Shown: in pieces, positions 25,151 through 35,200 of the stretch
Position numbering within the stretch: the stretch's first letter is position 1
Layout: every line of letters starts with the position of its first letter
Origin: Chloroflexota bacterium
GTDB lineage: Bacteria; Chloroflexota; UBA11872
Reading direction: 5' to 3'
NCBI GenBank assembly: GCA_022824865.1
Contig: JAJDZD010000049.1
Coordinates: 1 to 61,578 of the forward strand
DNA length: 61,578 nt
Program-made: the position numbers and the translations under genes
Notes under the pieces: generated by a model
What the model was told of the DNA's origin: nothing
Databases searched by the model: none
Seen by the model: the letters and a program-made list of their open reading frames with translations, nothing else

Positions 25151-25519
25151 GGAGGCGAGTCGCCTTGGGGTTTGGTAAGGATTGCATATTGGGACTGCTT
25201 CCCAAGCTTGGGCCGAGGCTTGAGATCTGACGCGGATTCCCCCTTCAGCCGGCTCCGGGCAGGCTCTCCGAGGGACTCCGGGGCGGCTCACCACGAACGG
25301 GGCTGGGGAAAGAGTGAGCTGATAGTAGTGAGCATTGAGAGACGGAGGGGAGGAGGAGAAGAGGAAGATGGGCGGGTCGGGGACGCCGCCCCTACCAGAG
25401 AGGACTCACCACGAATGCTCTCGCGAATCGCCTCGACCGGAAGAGGCCGGTTAGAAACCGGCCCTTACACGAGGGGGCTCACCACGAACGGGGGCAGGCG
25501 ACCTTCGCGGCCTTAGGGG
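25151..25519. repeat. REP-like elements between LRR and enolase genes
   Basis: No gene. Three copies of the short motif ctcaccacgaacgg or a near match stand at 25287-25300, 25405-25417 and 25478-25491 (a fourth is at 23081-23094). A perfect 8-bp hairpin ggccggtt-aga-aaccggcc lies at 25445-25463. These look like extragenic palindromic repeats. The hairpin might also stop transcription of the enolase gene, whose 3' end is at 25520. Confidence 0.6.
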
Positions 25520-26644
25520 TTATTTGTGGTCGGGGAGGGCGTCTTTTTGGGTGAGGGTGGTGGATTTGACGGTCATCGCTTCCAGCCGCTCGGGGACGGG
25601 TTCGGGGAGGGTGGTGAGGGGGGTGAAGGTGAGGTGGTCGGTGAGTTCGAGGGCGGGGGCGGCGAGGTCCTGGACGTAGAACTTGGATGAGGGGAACAGG
25701 TCGCCGGGGTAGGTGAAGTTGGGAAGGGTGGCGAGTTCGATGGCGAGGGCGGCGCCGACGGAGCTTTCGAGCATGCCGCCGATCCAGACGGGCACACCGG
25801 CGTCGCGGCACATGTCGTGGATCTTGATGGAGCGGGTGAAGCCACCGGAACGACCGGGCTTGATGTTGACGTACTGGCAGGCGTTGATCTCCAAGGCCTG
25901 CTGGATCATGCGGAGTTCGCGGGCTGATTCGTCGAGGCAGATAGGAGTCTCGATTTGGCGGGAGAGCTCGGCGTGGTCCATGACGTCGTCCCACTGCAAG
26001 GGCTGTTCGATGAAGGCGAGGCGGAACTGGTCGATGGTTTTGAAGGTTTCGAGGTCGTCGAGGGTGTAGCCGGCGTTGCAGTCGATGTGAAAGATGGCGT
26101 CGGGGAAGGAGCCGCGGACGGCGTGGAGCATCTCCACATCCCAGCCGGGGCGGGCCTTGAGCTTGATGCGGGGGAAGCCGGCGTCGACGGCTTTCTGGAT
26201 GTCGGCAAGGAGGTCGTCGAAGGAGTCGAGGATGCCGAAGTCGGCGCCGGCGATGACGTCGGCATCGGAGCCGCCGATCAGGGTGTGGAGGGGGGTGCCG
26301 GTGCGCTTGGTTTCGAGGGTCCACCACAGAAGCTCGACGGCGGCCTTGGCGAAGCCATTGCCCTTGAAGGGGGCGAGGCGGGCATCGAGGTCGGCGGCGG
26401 TGTCGAACTCACGGCCGACGACGAGGGGTCCAAAGATGTCGCTGACGAGGTGGTAGACGGAGCCAGCGGACTCAGGCACGTAGTGGGGGGCGCGGAAGGG
26501 GGTGGCCTCGGACCAGGCCGTGATGTCGCCGGAGGTGGCCTTGACGAGGACGGAGTCGATGGCGTGGTCTTCGCCGTAGGCGGTGCGCCAGGGATAGATG
26601 AGGGGCATGCTGACGTAGTAGATGTCGAGGCGGTCGATGCGCAT
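25520..26644 (-). CDS. enolase-superfamily enzyme, o-succinylbenzoate synthase / N-acylamino acid racemase type
   Basis: A 374-residue enzyme with the complete catalytic set of the MLE/OSBS branch: K161-L-K163, metal ligands D188 (with N190), E213 and D238, and the opposite-face K262 in N-I-K-P-G-R-S-G-G. Such enzymes make o-succinylbenzoate for menaquinone, or racemise N-succinylamino acids, or do both. No other menaquinone genes are adjacent, which leaves racemase or another dehydratase-like activity possible. ATG at 26644. It is divergent from the lipoprotein gene, and the intervening bases contain an AT-rich patch (26710-26735) unlike its surroundings, a plausible promoter site. Confidence 0.87.
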   Translation of the reverse strand: MRIDRLDIYYVSMPLIYPWRTAYGEDHAIDSVLVKATSGDITAWSEATPFRAPHYVPESAGSVYHLVSDIFGPLVVGREFDTAADLDARLAPFKGNGFAKAAVELLWWTLETKRTGTPLHTLIGGSDADVIAGADFGILDSFDDLLADIQKAVDAGFPRIKLKARPGWDVEMLHAVRGSFPDAIFHIDCNAGYTLDDLETFKTIDQFRLAFIEQPLQWDDVMDHAELSRQIETPICLDESARELRMIQQALEINACQYVNIKPGRSGGFTRSIKIHDMCRDAGVPVWIGGMLESSVGAALAIELATLPNFTYPGDLFPSSKFYVQDLAAPALELTDHLTFTPLTTLPEPVPERLEAMTVKSTTLTQKDALPDHK

Positions 26645-26780
26645 TGGGTTCTCCGTGACGGCTGAGACTTACGGACGGCCCAGGGCGTAGGCAGCCCGGG
26701 ACGCCCGTTGTCCTTTTTCTCTTTATTGACTCGCATGGTGGCCGTCGAGCGTGGTGGATGCAACCGTTGGCGCGCGTACG

Positions 26781-28727
26781 ATGAGCGGTATGTCCCTGGA
26801 TTGCGGGTTGCCGAGGCGTGTCTTGCGCGGGTTGGCGTGCGTTGTGCGGGTGGGTGTGCCAGCGGCGCTGTTGGGCCTGGTGCTGGGCGGATGCGAGCCG
26901 GAACCGACATCGCGGGTGCCGACGCCCTCGGCGATCGAGGTTGAGGTGATGGAGGCGGCGGAGGAGGCACCGCCGAGTCCAACGGCGGTTGCGGCGGAAA
27001 CGGCCGGGCCCGAACCAAGCGGCACCGCCGCGCCAACGGCTCGCGCGCCGGTGCAGCCCGAGCCCAGGCCGGTGGTTGCCGTACCGGTGGCGACGGCCGC
27101 CGCCACGCCCAGTGCGACGCCCGCGGTGGCGCTGGAGCCACTGGACGATGGGGCGGTTACCGAGCGACTGCGGGAGGCCGCGAGCCTGATCGAGCGCGTG
27201 ACAGGGTCGCCGGGGGCGTTGCGGGCGGGTGCGGATCTACGGGTGCCGCTGGAGGGGGCGGTACTGGCGTTTCTGGATCGATACGGGGCCGACCCGAAGG
27301 TGGCTGCGCGCCTGGATTACACGATCGGGCAACTGCCGCCGCTGGTGTATGACGTGGAACCAGAAGGGGCCAGGATTGCAGCGGCGGACGTGGATGGGGA
27401 CGGGTCGAACGAGCTGATTGCGGCGTGGCACGTCCTTGGGGTGCCGCCGGTTTGGTTCGATGAGGTGGAGGGGGGATTTGCCGCGCGGGAGTTTCCGGTT
27501 GGCGAGTCAGCCGGGACATCGCCCGGCATGGCGGTGGTGCATTCAACGGCGGACCTGACCGACGACGGGGTCGCCGACGTGGTGCTGGTGACGACCACGC
27601 CGGGGGCGAGCACGCAGACCGAGACGGTGCGGGTGTACCGGTGGAACGGCGAGGCACCTCGAAGGGTCTTTGACGTTCCCGTGGTGCGTGGGGCAGGACC
27701 GGCGGGCTGGAGCCTGCGTGACGGGGCGTCGCCAGCCGAAATCGAGACGGTGTGTCCGGCGCTGGGGCACTTCGACGCGCCGCTGCTGCCGCATCCGGGG
27801 CTGCGCCGGACGTTTACCTGGGGCGGGCAGTTCTTCCATGAAGTGGGAAGAAGTTTAGATGCACCGGTTTCACAACAGGACCAGATCAACCGCGCGGAGG
27901 CGGCGTTCTGGGCAGGTCGGTACGAGGAGGCGGCGGCGGGGTATCGGGAGGTCATCGAGCGGCCAATTGACGGTGGGAACGCGACCGGATCTCAGCCGGA
28001 TTGGGAGGGCCTGGCCCTTCTGCGGCTGGCGCAGATTGGGTTGCTGGGCGGGGAGGCGTTCAGTCCAGCGCGGCTGCAGGCGGCGATGGAACGGGGCGGC
28101 GAGATTGGGGTGATTGCGAGGGCGATCCGGGCGGCGGTGGCGGCGCCGGATCCGATGCGGACGTTTGCGGCGGCGCAGCAGGTGGACCTGACCAGCGACC
28201 CGCCGCCGGGCGCGTATGGGTCGATCAACTTGCCGATGGAGCCGGGGCTGGTGCTGGCGCTGGGGAAGGCGCTGGAGATTGGGCTGCGAGGGCTGGGTGG
28301 CAATGAGCTCTCCGAGGCGGCGATCACTGGCCGGCTGTCAGCCCGAGGCGTGGAGGTGCGAGGGGCGACGGTGGGCGACCTGAATAGCGACGGCGTGCTG
28401 GAGGCGGTGGTGTCGCTGGTGCGACACAGCACGCGGGTGGTTGGGCCGCCGGTGAACGACTTCTGGTTCGTGTACCGGCACGGCACGCGGTGGGTGGCGC
28501 AGCCGGTGGGGCCAGTGAGCGATAGCGCGCTTCCGATCAGTGTCAAGTCGGTGAGCCAGGGACGCGCGGTGATCACGATGACTGATTCGGCAGCAGGGCT
28601 TGCGGACTATCTGAGCTTTGATGGGCGGCGGCTGGAGCGATGGGACGAGCTGCCGACGCTGGAGGACCTGTATCCGGTGAATCCGTTTGATGGGCGGGGG
28701 ATTCGGAGTTGCGAGATTTCGGCGTAA
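26781..28727 (+). CDS. lipoprotein with FG-GAP/VCBS-like calcium-binding segments
   Basis: An exported protein of about 648 residues. A hydrophobic stretch ends in the lipobox L-G-G-C (C38 from this start). A threonine/proline/alanine-rich linker leads to a globular region with several D-x-D-x-D/S-G loops (A-A-D-V-D-G-D-G-S-N, D-L-T-D-D-G-V-A-D, G-D-L-N-S-D-G-V-L-E), as in FG-GAP/VCBS beta-propeller blades. The middle region (A-E-A-A-F-W-A-G-R-Y-E-E-A-A-A-G-Y) resembles a TPR helix pair. Starts are possible at GTG 26751 and ATG 26781 or 26790. The latter two give the more normal signal peptide. Function unknown. Confidence 0.72.
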   Translation: MSGMSLDCGLPRRVLRGLACVVRVGVPAALLGLVLGGCEPEPTSRVPTPSAIEVEVMEAAEEAPPSPTAVAAETAGPEPSGTAAPTARAPVQPEPRPVVAVPVATAAATPSATPAVALEPLDDGAVTERLREAASLIERVTGSPGALRAGADLRVPLEGAVLAFLDRYGADPKVAARLDYTIGQLPPLVYDVEPEGARIAAADVDGDGSNELIAAWHVLGVPPVWFDEVEGGFAAREFPVGESAGTSPGMAVVHSTADLTDDGVADVVLVTTTPGASTQTETVRVYRWNGEAPRRVFDVPVVRGAGPAGWSLRDGASPAEIETVCPALGHFDAPLLPHPGLRRTFTWGGQFFHEVGRSLDAPVSQQDQINRAEAAFWAGRYEEAAAGYREVIERPIDGGNATGSQPDWEGLALLRLAQIGLLGGEAFSPARLQAAMERGGEIGVIARAIRAAVAAPDPMRTFAAAQQVDLTSDPPPGAYGSINLPMEPGLVLALGKALEIGLRGLGGNELSEAAITGRLSARGVEVRGATVGDLNSDGVLEAVVSLVRHSTRVVGPPVNDFWFVYRHGTRWVAQPVGPVSDSALPISVKSVSQGRAVITMTDSAAGLADYLSFDGRRLERWDELPTLEDLYPVNPFDGRGIRSCEISA

Positions 28728-28747
28728 GTCGGCGGGCTGGTGGTGGG

Positions 28748-29065
28748 TCAGAGGTTGGCCAGGATGATTGCGGTGGCGATGCCAATGACGGCGGTGAGAA
28801 AGATTGAGGCGCCGGTGACCATGGCGCCCATGCGCACGTACACACGCTGCTCGAGTTCGCGCATCTCGGCGCGTAGTCGTGCCTCAACGCTCTCAATCTC
28901 GGCCCGGAGCCGCGCTTCAGTGTTTTCAAGGTCGGCCTTCGTGGTCAGGTTTTCCGTGACGCCTTCGGCGAAGGTTGACACGAGGACAGCAGCCTGCTTC
29001 TCGTCGAAGCCGGCTTCGTCCTGCAGGCGGCGGGCCGCCTTCAAGGTGTCGAACGTTACGGCCAT
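28748..29065 (-). CDS. coiled-coil protein with C-terminal membrane helix (DUF1640-like)
   Basis: A 105-residue protein: residues 1-40 (F-D-T-L-K-A-A-R-R-L-Q-D-E-A-G-F, A-V-L-V-S-T-F-A-E) match the head of DUF1640/CCDC90-like proteins, a coiled coil follows with the repeated E-A-R-L-R-A-E unit (about 50-75), and a membrane helix ends the chain (about 80-103). Similar bacterial proteins are of unknown function and often accompany other coiled-coil or integration-related genes. It is convergent with the lipoprotein gene. Confidence 0.75.
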   Translation of the reverse strand: MAVTFDTLKAARRLQDEAGFDEKQAAVLVSTFAEGVTENLTTKADLENTEARLRAEIESVEARLRAEMRELEQRVYVRMGAMVTGASIFLTAVIGIATAIILANL

Positions 29066-29134
29066 GCGGTCATTCTAGCGCTCCCCGGCTTAGCGACCGC
29101 TGTTACGTGACAGCCTTTCGCAGCGTCCGGTCAA

Positions 29135-31930
29135 TCAGGCGTTGGCGCTGGTGAGGGAGGGGGATTGGCGGCTGGCGCGGGTTTCGAGGGGGTCGATGCG
29201 GCAGGCGCAGATTTTGTATTCGGGGATCTTGGAGATGGGGTCGAGGACGTTGATGGTGAGGAGGTTGGCGGCGGCTTCGGCGAAGTGCCAGCTCATGTAG
29301 ACGGTGCCGGGGGCGACGCGGCGGGTGATCCAGGCGCGAGCTTCGACGGCGCCGCGGCGGGTGCTGATGCGCACGAGGCCGCTCTTGGGGATGCCGAGGC
29401 GGTCGGCGTCTTCGGGGGAGACTTCGACGAGGGGTTCGGGGTAGGCCTCGTCGAGGCGTGAGCGGCGGGTCATGGCGCCGGTGTGCCAGTGGTACAGCAC
29501 CCGGCCGGTGTTGAAGATGAAGGGGTAGTTGCGGTCGGGGACTTCGACGTTTTCGCGCCAGTGGACGGCGTGCATAGAGGCCTTGCCGTCGGCGGTGGGG
29601 AAGCTGTCGCCGAAGAGCCAGAGGGCACCGGGGTCGTCGGGCGTGAGACAGGGCCAGCGAAGACCGCCTTCGCGGTCCAGGCGTTCGTGGCTGAGGCCGG
29701 CGTGACTGGGGGTGACGCGGGCGATTTCGTCGAAGATCTGGGACGGGGTGTCGAGGCCGAGGTGGCGCCCCATGCGGCGGGCGAGGTCGGCGATGATTTC
29801 CCAGTCTTCACGCGCTTCGCCGGGCCGGGGAAGGATGGGCCGGACGCGCTGTACGCGGCGGTCGGTGTTGGTGTAGGTGCCGTCCTTTTCGGCCCAACTC
29901 GAGGCGGGGAGGACTACGTCGGCGATTTCGGCAGTTTCGGTCATGAAGATGTCCTGGACGACGAGGAAGTCCAGGTGGCGGAAGTGGCGGCGGGAGGCGT
30001 GGAGATCGGGGTCGGCCATCAAGGGGTTTTCGCCCATGATGTACATGCCGCGGACGTCGCCGGCGCCGGCGGCCTGGCCGATTTCGATGGTGGTAAGGCC
30101 CTGCGTGGGGGGTAATTCGGCGCCCCACTGCTCCTCGAAGTAGGCGCGGAAGGTCTCGTCTTCGACCGAGCGGTAGTCGGTGAAGTACATGGGGATGGCA
30201 CCGACGTCGCTGGTGCCCTGGACGTTGTTCTGGCCGCGGAGGGGGTTGAGGCCGGTGCCGCGGCGGCCGACGTTGCCGGTGGCGAGGGCAAGGTTGATGA
30301 GGGTGAGGCAGGCCTCGGTGCCGTGGGTGTGCTCGGAGATGCCGAGGCCCCAGTAGAAAGCGGTCTTGTCGGCCTTGCCGATGATGTGGGCGGCGCGTTC
30401 GAGGGTGGCGGGGGGGATGCCGGTGAGGGCTTCCTGGCGTTCGGGGGTCCAGTGCTGGACGGCGGCGGCGACGGCCTGGAAGTTCTTGACGCGGTCGGCG
30501 ACGAATTCCTCGTTCACCAGGCCGTCGCGGATGATGACGTGGAGCAGGGCGTTGTACATGGGCACGTCGGCGCCGGTGCGGCACTGGAGGTGGACGTCGG
30601 CCCAGCGGGTGAGTTCGATGGCGCGGGGGTCGGCGACGATGAGCTTGGCGCCGTTGCGAATGGCGGCCTTCATCTTGAGGGCGGTGATGGGGTGGGTTTC
30701 GGTGGTGTTGGAGCCGGTGACGTAGATGACGTCGTTTTCGGCGATCTCGTCGAGCGAGTTGGTGAAGGCGCCGGTGCCGATGCTGAGGCCGAGGGCGGCG
30801 ACCGAGGAGGCGTGGCAGAGGCGGGTGCAGTTGTCGATGTTGTTGGTGCCGAGGACGACGCGGGTGAATTTCTGCAGGAGGTAGTTGTCCTCGTTGAGGC
30901 ACTTGGAGGAGCCGTAGACGGCCAGGGCGTCGGAGCCGTGGGTGTCGCGAATCTCGGCCAGGCGGCGGGCGACATGGTTGAGGGCTTCGTCCCAGGTGGC
31001 GCGGCGCCAGCGGCCTGCGCCGCGCTCGCCGGTGCGGATGAGGGGGTGGGTTAAGCGGTCGGCGCTCTGGGCGTAGTCCCAGCCGAAGCGGCCCTTGACG
31101 CAGAGCCAGCCCTGGTTGACGGGGTGGTCCTCGGGGGACATGGCGTGGGTGATCTGGCCGCCGCGGACGTGGACTTCGAGCCCGCAGCCGACGCCGCAGA
31201 AGGAGCAGGTGGTCTCGACGACTCGGTCGTCCTCCACGATGCCCTGCTTCTCGAGTTCCCACTGGGTGCGGCTCTTGAGGGCGCCGGAGGGGCAGACCTG
31301 GACGCAGTTGCCGCAGTAGACGCAGGTGGTGTCCATGATTCCGTCGTACTCGCGGGTGGAGATGCGGACGTGGAAGCCGCGTTCGCCGGGCTCGATGGCG
31401 TAGGTGAGCTGGACTTCGTCGCCGCAGACGTCCACGCAGCGCCAGCACATGACGCACTTGGCGTAGTCGCGGATGTAGTAGGGGTTGTCGTCGATGACGG
31501 GGAGATCGGCGCGGGAGGCCTGGCCGTTGGGATGGACGTTGTATTCGGTGAGGAGCCCCGCCAGGTCGGGGGCTTCGCTGAGATCGACGCCGGAGAGGAG
31601 GGCTTTGAGGGAGCCCTTGCGGGAGCGGCGGACGCCCTCGCTGTCGGTGAAGAGAGTCTGGCCGGGTTCAACGAGGGCTCGGCAGGCGGAGAGGAGCTTG
31701 GTTTCGCCGGTGAGGGAGGCGTCGGCGGAGGGTGGACCGGCGTCGGTGTCGGCAGCCTGTTCGACGAGGCAGAGACGGCAGTTGGCGGAGGCGGTGATGT
31801 TGGGGTGGTAGCAGAGGGTGGGGATGTCGATCCCGAGTTCGGCGGCGGCGTCAAGGATGGAGGTGCCGTTGGGCACGGTGATGGGACGACCGTCGATTGA
31901 GAGCGAGACAGCGTCACCCGCTGACGCCAT
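29135..31930 (-). CDS. formate dehydrogenase-like molybdopterin oxidoreductase, alpha subunit
   Basis: A 931-residue protein. The N-terminal NuoG-like part has a [2Fe-2S] site (C40, C51, C54, C83) and two ferredoxin motifs (C159/162/165/169 and C203/206/209/213). The molybdopterin domain starts with its own [4Fe-4S] motif (C242, C245, C249 and C277), and the catalytic position is C372 in R-L-C-H-A-S-S-V, where selenoenzymes have Sec. The C-terminal dinucleotide-binding domain includes the V-L-Y-H-W-H-T-G-A-M-T segment. The layout is that of NAD-dependent formate dehydrogenase alpha, which oxidises formate to CO2. No beta or gamma subunit is next to it. Two membrane-protein genes lie just upstream on the same strand. 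Confidence 0.87.
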   Translation of the reverse strand: MASAGDAVSLSIDGRPITVPNGTSILDAAAELGIDIPTLCYHPNITASANCRLCLVEQAADTDAGPPSADASLTGETKLLSACRALVEPGQTLFTDSEGVRRSRKGSLKALLSGVDLSEAPDLAGLLTEYNVHPNGQASRADLPVIDDNPYYIRDYAKCVMCWRCVDVCGDEVQLTYAIEPGERGFHVRISTREYDGIMDTTCVYCGNCVQVCPSGALKSRTQWELEKQGIVEDDRVVETTCSFCGVGCGLEVHVRGGQITHAMSPEDHPVNQGWLCVKGRFGWDYAQSADRLTHPLIRTGERGAGRWRRATWDEALNHVARRLAEIRDTHGSDALAVYGSSKCLNEDNYLLQKFTRVVLGTNNIDNCTRLCHASSVAALGLSIGTGAFTNSLDEIAENDVIYVTGSNTTETHPITALKMKAAIRNGAKLIVADPRAIELTRWADVHLQCRTGADVPMYNALLHVIIRDGLVNEEFVADRVKNFQAVAAAVQHWTPERQEALTGIPPATLERAAHIIGKADKTAFYWGLGISEHTHGTEACLTLINLALATGNVGRRGTGLNPLRGQNNVQGTSDVGAIPMYFTDYRSVEDETFRAYFEEQWGAELPPTQGLTTIEIGQAAGAGDVRGMYIMGENPLMADPDLHASRRHFRHLDFLVVQDIFMTETAEIADVVLPASSWAEKDGTYTNTDRRVQRVRPILPRPGEAREDWEIIADLARRMGRHLGLDTPSQIFDEIARVTPSHAGLSHERLDREGGLRWPCLTPDDPGALWLFGDSFPTADGKASMHAVHWRENVEVPDRNYPFIFNTGRVLYHWHTGAMTRRSRLDEAYPEPLVEVSPEDADRLGIPKSGLVRISTRRGAVEARAWITRRVAPGTVYMSWHFAEAAANLLTINVLDPISKIPEYKICACRIDPLETRASRQSPSLTSANA

Positions 31931-31961
31931 GCAGAACCGTCCGCTGCTTATGGGGAGCCGA

Positions 31962-32288
31962 CTAGCCTACGTTACCGGGCTGATCAGGCGGGTCCGGACT
32001 TCTGTCAGGCGGTCGCTGGCCGCGGTTACCGGGTGGCGGGGGATCGCCCGCGCCGACGTTCTCGCCCTCGTGGAAGATAAGCCAGAAGATGTAGCCCATC
32101 CAGATCAGGGCCAGCAGCACCACGGGGATCACGACCACGACGAGGATGAGGCCGGGATCGGTAGTGGGAGGGCCGCCGGTCGTGGGAACGGCGGTTGGAC
32201 TGGCGGGCGGGCCCAGGGCCGAGACGGAAGGTGTTGCGACCAAGAGAATCGCGGCGCCGACAAGGAGGCCTAGCTTTCGGCGCGGCAT
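31962..32288 (-). CDS. small membrane protein with signal peptide
   Basis: A 108-residue protein with a signal peptide (residues 1-24), a short Pro/Thr linker, one strongly hydrophobic helix (about 47-71) and a proline-rich cytoplasmic tail. Its ATG begins one base after the stop of the 1027-residue membrane protein, so the two are very probably translated together, and the formate dehydrogenase follows after 31 bases. No family recognised. Confidence 0.68.
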   Translation of the reverse strand: MPRRKLGLLVGAAILLVATPSVSALGPPASPTAVPTTGGPPTTDPGLILVVVVIPVVLLALIWMGYIFWLIFHEGENVGAGDPPPPGNRGQRPPDRSPDPPDQPGNVG

Positions 32289-32289
32289 T

Positions 32290-35200
32290 TCAGGGTGAGG
32301 GTTCAGGATCTTCGGGCCAGGGGGTGAGATCGATTTCCCAGCCGATGATGCCGGTGTAGTCGAACCAACGGCTCGGTCCGCCGACTTCGCGGTGTTCGAT
32401 GCTCACGATGCCCGAGAGCACCTCGGATGACGTGCCGGATTCGTGGACCTCTATTCGCACCAGGGGAACGACCTGCTGGATCCAAAGGCTGGCGGACTCC
32501 GGATCAAATCGTGAGACGTTGAGCGCCAAGAGGTAGGACCGGCCGGGTACGACTTCCGACGATTGCACACCGGGGCTCCCGTTGATCGTGAGCTGCCGCG
32601 GGTCGAACTCGATTCGAGCCATCTGGGTGTCGAGAGCCAGGGTAAGGGGAGCAGACCACCACCAGACTGAATCGCGTGGGTCGGTTTCGAGCGGAACGAC
32701 CCCGGAAGGTCCGGCTCTGTAGAGTCGAAACTCCGAGCCCGATGTGAACGGCAGTCCGAGCGGGTTTCGATACCAGAGATTGACTATTGCAAGATCGCCG
32801 ACATTCCCGCCGTCAAAGCCCAAGCCCGCGACCTGGGGCTGCGTGCGATCGGCTGGCGTGGGGTATTCCGGCCGCAACTGAGCAAAGGGCGCCACGTCGG
32901 CATGGGCAGTGACGGCCAACTTCCGGCAATCGCGAACAGCCAGATTGGTGACCTGAGAGACTCCGCTTAACTCCGAATCTGCGAGTCCCGCGGTTACGGC
33001 ACTGCCCGGTTCGCCCAGCAACCGGAGTTCAAGCCTCCCGTCGTTCGAGGATTCACAGGCCTGACGGGACGGCACGGGCAATTCGGCAAAGTCCGATCCG
33101 ACGCGCCAGACGGGCGACCACGCCGCTGCTAGGTCGTAGGCCCGCATGCCGTAGCCGGCCCAGATGGCGTCGTCACGCGACAGGCCGAGGGCCGTGGGTT
33201 CGACGTGGTCAAGAAGGGCTACAACGCCTCGGTTGGGGATGTCAGCAAGGGGCTGCACGCGCGGAAGACGAACGGCGCGCTGACTGAAGTATGTCGCTGA
33301 TGCGCGTATGTCGTCTCGATCAATAAAGTTGGATAGCAGCATCCGACTTCGGTGGCCGGTGATGCCCTCCAACTGGATCAGCGGTCCTTCCACTGGGGCG
33401 GTCTGGCGCAGAGCTCGATAACTCTGGGGCGCACGGTCGCTCGTACCGGCACCAGGCAGCACCTCGAAGACTCGATGACGCTGGCCGGAGACCGAGCGCA
33501 GGTCGGCCAGCAGCTTCAATTGCGTCGGATCTTCAAGCAAGCGCCGGGCCCGGGGTGGAAGCACTTGCGCCCAGGCATCCGTGAGGTGTAGGTGGGTAAT
33601 CCCCATCCCCGCAAGATCCTCGTGATACAGGAATCGAAGCGCGTCGTCGTACACGGGCATCGAGCTGCTGGAAATGACCTGGACGCGCCGCCCGGAGGTA
33701 GGCGCGGCGATACCAGCGACCGAAGCAACCACGGCGGGACGGGTGGTTAGCAGGCGGGCATCGTTGGACAGGGTATGGGCGAGCCACGCGTAGATGTCCC
33801 AGTTCTGATTAAGCTCGGCAGCAAACTGCGTTTGGCCCACATACGGGTATCCGGGGCCGCTGATTACAGGCTGCTCAATCGCAAACCCCTCGGCCGCGAG
33901 GCGAACGCCGGCGACTGCGCGCGGCACTACCGTGGGCAACACACCGAGGAGTACTACGGCGACGATGGCCCCGTGGCGCGGCCAGCCACGAAGCCTCCCG
34001 GTGAGGGCACCGACCCCTGCAAGGGCGGCAAGGCTGGCGATAGCCGCAGCCAGGTAGAGGATTCGTGCGTCGTTTCCGGGGAGCGGTGATTGAAGCACGA
34101 TCGCCTCTACCAGTCCTAGCGCACTGGCCGCCACGAGGAAGAAGAGTCCCCAACTTCGCCGCCAGTACGCACAAAGGGCACCAGCAGCAATGAGCGGCAC
34201 GATCCCGACCCGCATCAGCGCAGGCCCGGTCAGGTCGAATGGCGCCAGTCGCTGCCAGTCCGGCTCGAACGCGATCCGCGCCATGCCTTCCTCGGCACCA
34301 CGCTGAAATAGTGCGTCCGACACGGGTCCTCCGGCCAGCGCAGCCAGCAGGGCCGCCACGGCGACCGCGCCGGCCAGAAGAAGCCGATCGCGGCCGTCAA
34401 GGCGAATGAGACGAAGTGCAACTACCCCGCCCAGCGCGAGGCTTGCGAAGACCAGCACCGCAGCCTCTCCCAGAGCCAAGACGCCCGCTGTTACGGCGAT
34501 CAGGGCCGCGCGGCGGCGACCGACGCCGGCTTCGAGAGCCGCGGCCAAGAGCAGCACAATGCACACGGCCAGCGCCCAATGGGGCTTGTGCATCCACTCG
34601 AACGCCTCAGCCGCACCGGCGGGCACCAAGCCCGAGAGGATTCCGAGGGGACCGTCGGATTCATGGGACACGTCCACGTACGGCGGCAACCCGACATGGA
34701 CGGGTCTCACGACTAGGGCAAGAACCGCCCCGGCCCCGGCGGCCAGCAGCAGCGGCGCGCCGATGTCCCAGGCGAATCCGACAGCCGCCAGAACCAACGC
34801 GACGACCAGGAGCGCCGTGATTACGGCAACTGCCGTCCACGGGGGAACTCCGGCCGTGCTAACGATGCTCGCGGCCAGAAGATCGGGGCCGTAGTGATAG
34901 GCGATACCGGCATCCTGCCCATAGGGCGTAACGGGTGGAAAGACGCCGCGCGCCATGCGCAGCACCAGCGGGAAGTGCCACGTCTCTTCGCCAGCACGCA
35001 CCTGCGTTCGATTGGCGAGGGCCAGTACGTAGATGCCGGCCGATGTCGAAAGGAGCGCAAGTGACGCCAGGGCCGTACGGCGGGAAGGCGGGCGGATTCG
35101 GCCGGTGTGCCAGGAGACGAATGCCGCGATCGCTGATGGGGCCAGGAGGCCGAACCAGGCGCTGGGGGCGCCGGGGATTACGTAGGCGGAGAGGTTGGTG

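Noticed and set aside
29808..31457. 549-codon minus-strand frame inside the formate dehydrogenase gene
   Set aside because: Arginine/histidine/proline-rich frame-shadow of the real gene with no family features.
29135..31930. Selenocysteine in the formate dehydrogenase
   Set aside because: The active-site codon is Cys (C372) and there is no in-frame TGA.
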